Below, piece after piece: positions 14,849 through 16,231 of a stretch of DNA of 16,231 bases (position 1 is the stretch's first letter; each line of letters starts with the position of its first letter). The position numbers were made by a program, and so were the translations under genes. This DNA comes from JAKQHY01 sp034429475 (GTDB lineage Bacteria > Chloroflexota > Anaerolineae > B4-G1 > SLSP01), in NCBI GenBank assembly GCA_034429475.1, contig DAOUGD010000214.1, positions 1 to 16,231 on the forward strand. The letters run 5' to 3'. The notes under the pieces were generated by a model. The model made no database searches and was not told the origin of the DNA. It saw nothing but the letters and a program-made list of their open reading frames with translations.

Positions 14849-14901
14849 GAGTTAGGAGTTAGGAGTTAGGAAGGCTATTCCTAACTCCTAATTCCTAACT
14901 C
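14849..14901. repeat. 24-base-pair inverted heptamer hairpin between the amidohydrolase and S51-like genes
   Basis: Units GAGTTAG are repeated in the left arm (14849-14872) and inverted in the right arm (14878-14901) around a 5-base loop, with one mismatch in 24 pairs. One further unit extends leftward to 14843. The right arm overlaps the last bases of the amidohydrolase gene and contains its TAG stop (14895-14897). There is no T run. Confidence 0.92.
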
Positions 14902-16076
14902 GCTTCCTCCTTCTTTTGGGGCATCATCCGCCGCAGCGTTTCTACCACCAGCGCGACGCCGTTGACCAGGGCGCGCTCGTCAATGTCGAAGTGCGGGCTG
15001 TGATGCGGGATGACTTCTTGATCAGGCCTGCCCGCGCCGACGAAGATGAAGCAGCCGGGTGCCTGCTGCAAGAACAGCGCGGCGTCTTCGCTGCCCATCG
15101 TGCGTATCTGCTTCAGTGCGTCCGCGCCGAACAGGTCTTTGGCGGCCGACTGCACCACTTCAGTCACTTGGGCGTCGTTGATGACCGCCGGCGTTAGGGG
15201 GAACAGCTTGATCGTCGCCTCCGCGCCCATCACGCGCGCCGTGCCCTCAATGATGTCTCGCACGCGGCGCAGCGCCAGCTCGCGCACCGCCGGGTCGAAG
15301 GTGCGGATCGTGCCGCGCATCTCCGCCGTTGGGGGGATCACGTTGAAGGCGTCGCCGCTGCGCAGCATCCCCACCGTGACCACCGCTGTCTGCAACGGCG
15401 ACACGTTGCGGCTCACCACCGTCTGCAAGGCGGTGACGATGTGCGCTGCCGCCACGATGGGGTCTACGGCCTGATCCGGAACCGCGCCGTGGCCGCCTTT
15501 GCCCGTGATCGTGGCCTCCCAGAACTCCGCGCCCGCCATCACCGGGCCGGGCGTCGCGCCGACGGTCCCCACCGGCAGGAAGCTCCACACGTGGACGGCC
15601 AGCGCAAAATCCGGGCGGGGCGCTTCCAGCACGCCGTCTTTGATCATCAGCGCCGCGCCGTCCGCGCTTTCTTCGCCCGGTTGGAAGATCAACTTGAGCG
15701 TTCCCTGCCAGGCGTCGCGGCGCTGCGCCATCACCGTCGCCACCCCCAGGCCGATCGCCATGTGCGCGTCGTGACCGCAGGCGTGCATCATGCCGGGGAC
15801 TTGCGACGCAAACGGCAGCCCGCTCTCTTCCTGGATGGGCAGCGCGTCCATGTCCACGCGGCTCAGGACGACGGGGCCGGGGCCATTTTCCAGCAGGCCG
15901 ACCACGCCGGTCTGCCCGACGCCTTCCTGCACGGTGTAGCCCAAACTGCGCAACGTCTCCGCGATGATCCCTGCCGAACGGCGCTCTTCCAGTCCCGGCT
16001 CCGGGTGCATGTGGAAATCGCGCCGCCAGGCGGTCAGTTGGTCAAAAATCTCGTGCGCTTCGTCGTAGGTGGACAT
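14895..16076 (-). CDS. M20D metallopeptidase / N-acyl-amino-acid amidohydrolase
   Basis: A 393-residue cytosolic di-metal hydrolase related to hippurate hydrolase, N-acetyl-L-amino-acid amidohydrolase and IAA-amino-acid hydrolase. The N-terminal FHMHPEPGLEE is typical. Metal ligands are Cys100 and His102 (HACGHDAHM), Glu135/Glu136 (QPGEES), His162 (AVHVW) and a C-terminal HHSPHFDIDE (358-367). GKGGHGAVPD (192-201) belongs to the lid/dimerisation domain. The length is standard and nothing essential is missing. The substrate cannot be read from sequence. The start at 16076 has GGAG about 10 bases upstream (ACGGAGACCTTTC). It is the first gene of the visible array, 53 bases ahead of the S51-like gene. 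Confidence 0.93.
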   Translation of the reverse strand: MSTYDEAHEIFDQLTAWRRDFHMHPEPGLEERRSAGIIAETLRSLGYTVQEGVGQTGVVGLLENGPGPVVLSRVDMDALPIQEESGLPFASQVPGMMHACGHDAHMAIGLGVATVMAQRRDAWQGTLKLIFQPGEESADGAALMIKDGVLEAPRPDFALAVHVWSFLPVGTVGATPGPVMAGAEFWEATITGKGGHGAVPDQAVDPIVAAAHIVTALQTVVSRNVSPLQTAVVTVGMLRSGDAFNVIPPTAEMRGTIRTFDPAVRELALRRVRDIIEGTARVMGAEATIKLFPLTPAVINDAQVTEVVQSAAKDLFGADALKQIRTMGSEDAALFLQQAPGCFIFVGAGRPDQEVIPHHSPHFDIDERALVNGVALVVETLRRMMPQKKEEAS

Positions 16077-16085
16077 GAAAGGTCT

Positions 16086-16103
16086 CCGTATTCCGTATTC
16101 CGT
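16086..16103. repeat. Short heptamer array upstream of the amidohydrolase
   Basis: CCGTATT occurs twice in tandem (16086-16092, 16093-16099), followed by a partial CCGT. On the minus strand it lies about 10 bases before the start and overlaps the GGAG ribosome site. It is the shortest of the six arrays and has another unit sequence again. Confidence 0.6.
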
Positions 16104-16111
16104 TGTAAGGG

Positions 16112-16184
16112 CTTGTAAAATCGTACCCCCTGTAGTCTTGTAAAATCGTACCTTTACAGTCTCACAATATCGTACCCTTTGCGG
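16112..16184. repeat. Three direct repeats of 24-25 bases upstream of the amidohydrolase
   Basis: CTTGTAAAATCGTACC occurs identically at 16112-16127 and 16137-16152, and a diverged copy CTCACAATATCGTACC lies at 16161-16176. Unit lengths are 25 and 24 bases. On the minus strand each copy contains TACGAT, which could resemble a -10 element, or the set could be a repeated regulator site. Bases 16185-16231 show nothing I can identify. Confidence 0.7.
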
Positions 16185-16231
16185 AGGCTACCCCAGGCAT
16201 GGCAAGGAGAGTTGCAGGGGTGCTGGGGGCG

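Noticed and set aside
16112..16184. CRISPR array
   Set aside because: The repeats are nearly contiguous with spacers of about 8-9 bases, the third copy is diverged, and no cas genes are present.

Overview
The window reads as a single long minus-strand array (transcribed from about 16.1 kb down to about 0.23 kb) from a GC-rich bacterium. There is no marker gene. A Chloroflexota-like source is my best inference, from the Thr/Pro-rich linker after a lipobox in a beta-propeller lipoprotein and from heptanucleotide tandem repeats filling most gaps between genes. This assignment is tentative.

Layout in transcription order (right to left): an M20D amidohydrolase (14895-16076); an S51-peptidase-like protein whose nucleophile motif looks degenerate (14142-14840); an SH3b-SH3b-N-acetylmuramidase-HhH protein (12514-13998); a type II restriction-modification pair, R2 then M2 (10479-12507); an AT-rich seven-blade propeller lipoprotein (9300-10448); Aquifex-type aconitase (7328-9274); a second restriction-modification pair, M1 then R1, of the AvaI/BsoBI family (4975-7319); NADP isocitrate dehydrogenase (3701-4912); and the two subunits of ATP-citrate lyase, aclB then aclA (336-3577). 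The array ends at a strong intrinsic terminator (233-274). A new minus-strand gene with its own promoter begins at 41 and leaves the window.

The metabolic core acn-icd-aclB-aclA interconverts acetyl-CoA plus oxaloacetate, citrate, isocitrate and 2-oxoglutarate. This is the citrate-cleavage section of a reductive TCA cycle, or else a route exporting acetyl-CoA from citrate; the window alone cannot decide which. An AvaI/BsoBI-like restriction-modification pair lies between acn and icd with very tight junctions (9 bases after acn, ATGA overlap between M1 and R1). Its predicted target CYCGRG was not found once in the 16.2 kb by manual scan, although near-miss hexamers such as GCCGGG and TCCGGG are abundant.

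The most unusual non-coding feature is a set of heptamer arrays, each with a different 7-base unit, often in inverted arms, in six gaps between or beside genes. In three cases the array begins exactly at a stop codon and supplies it. A separate set of three 24-25-base repeats lies upstream of the amidohydrolase.
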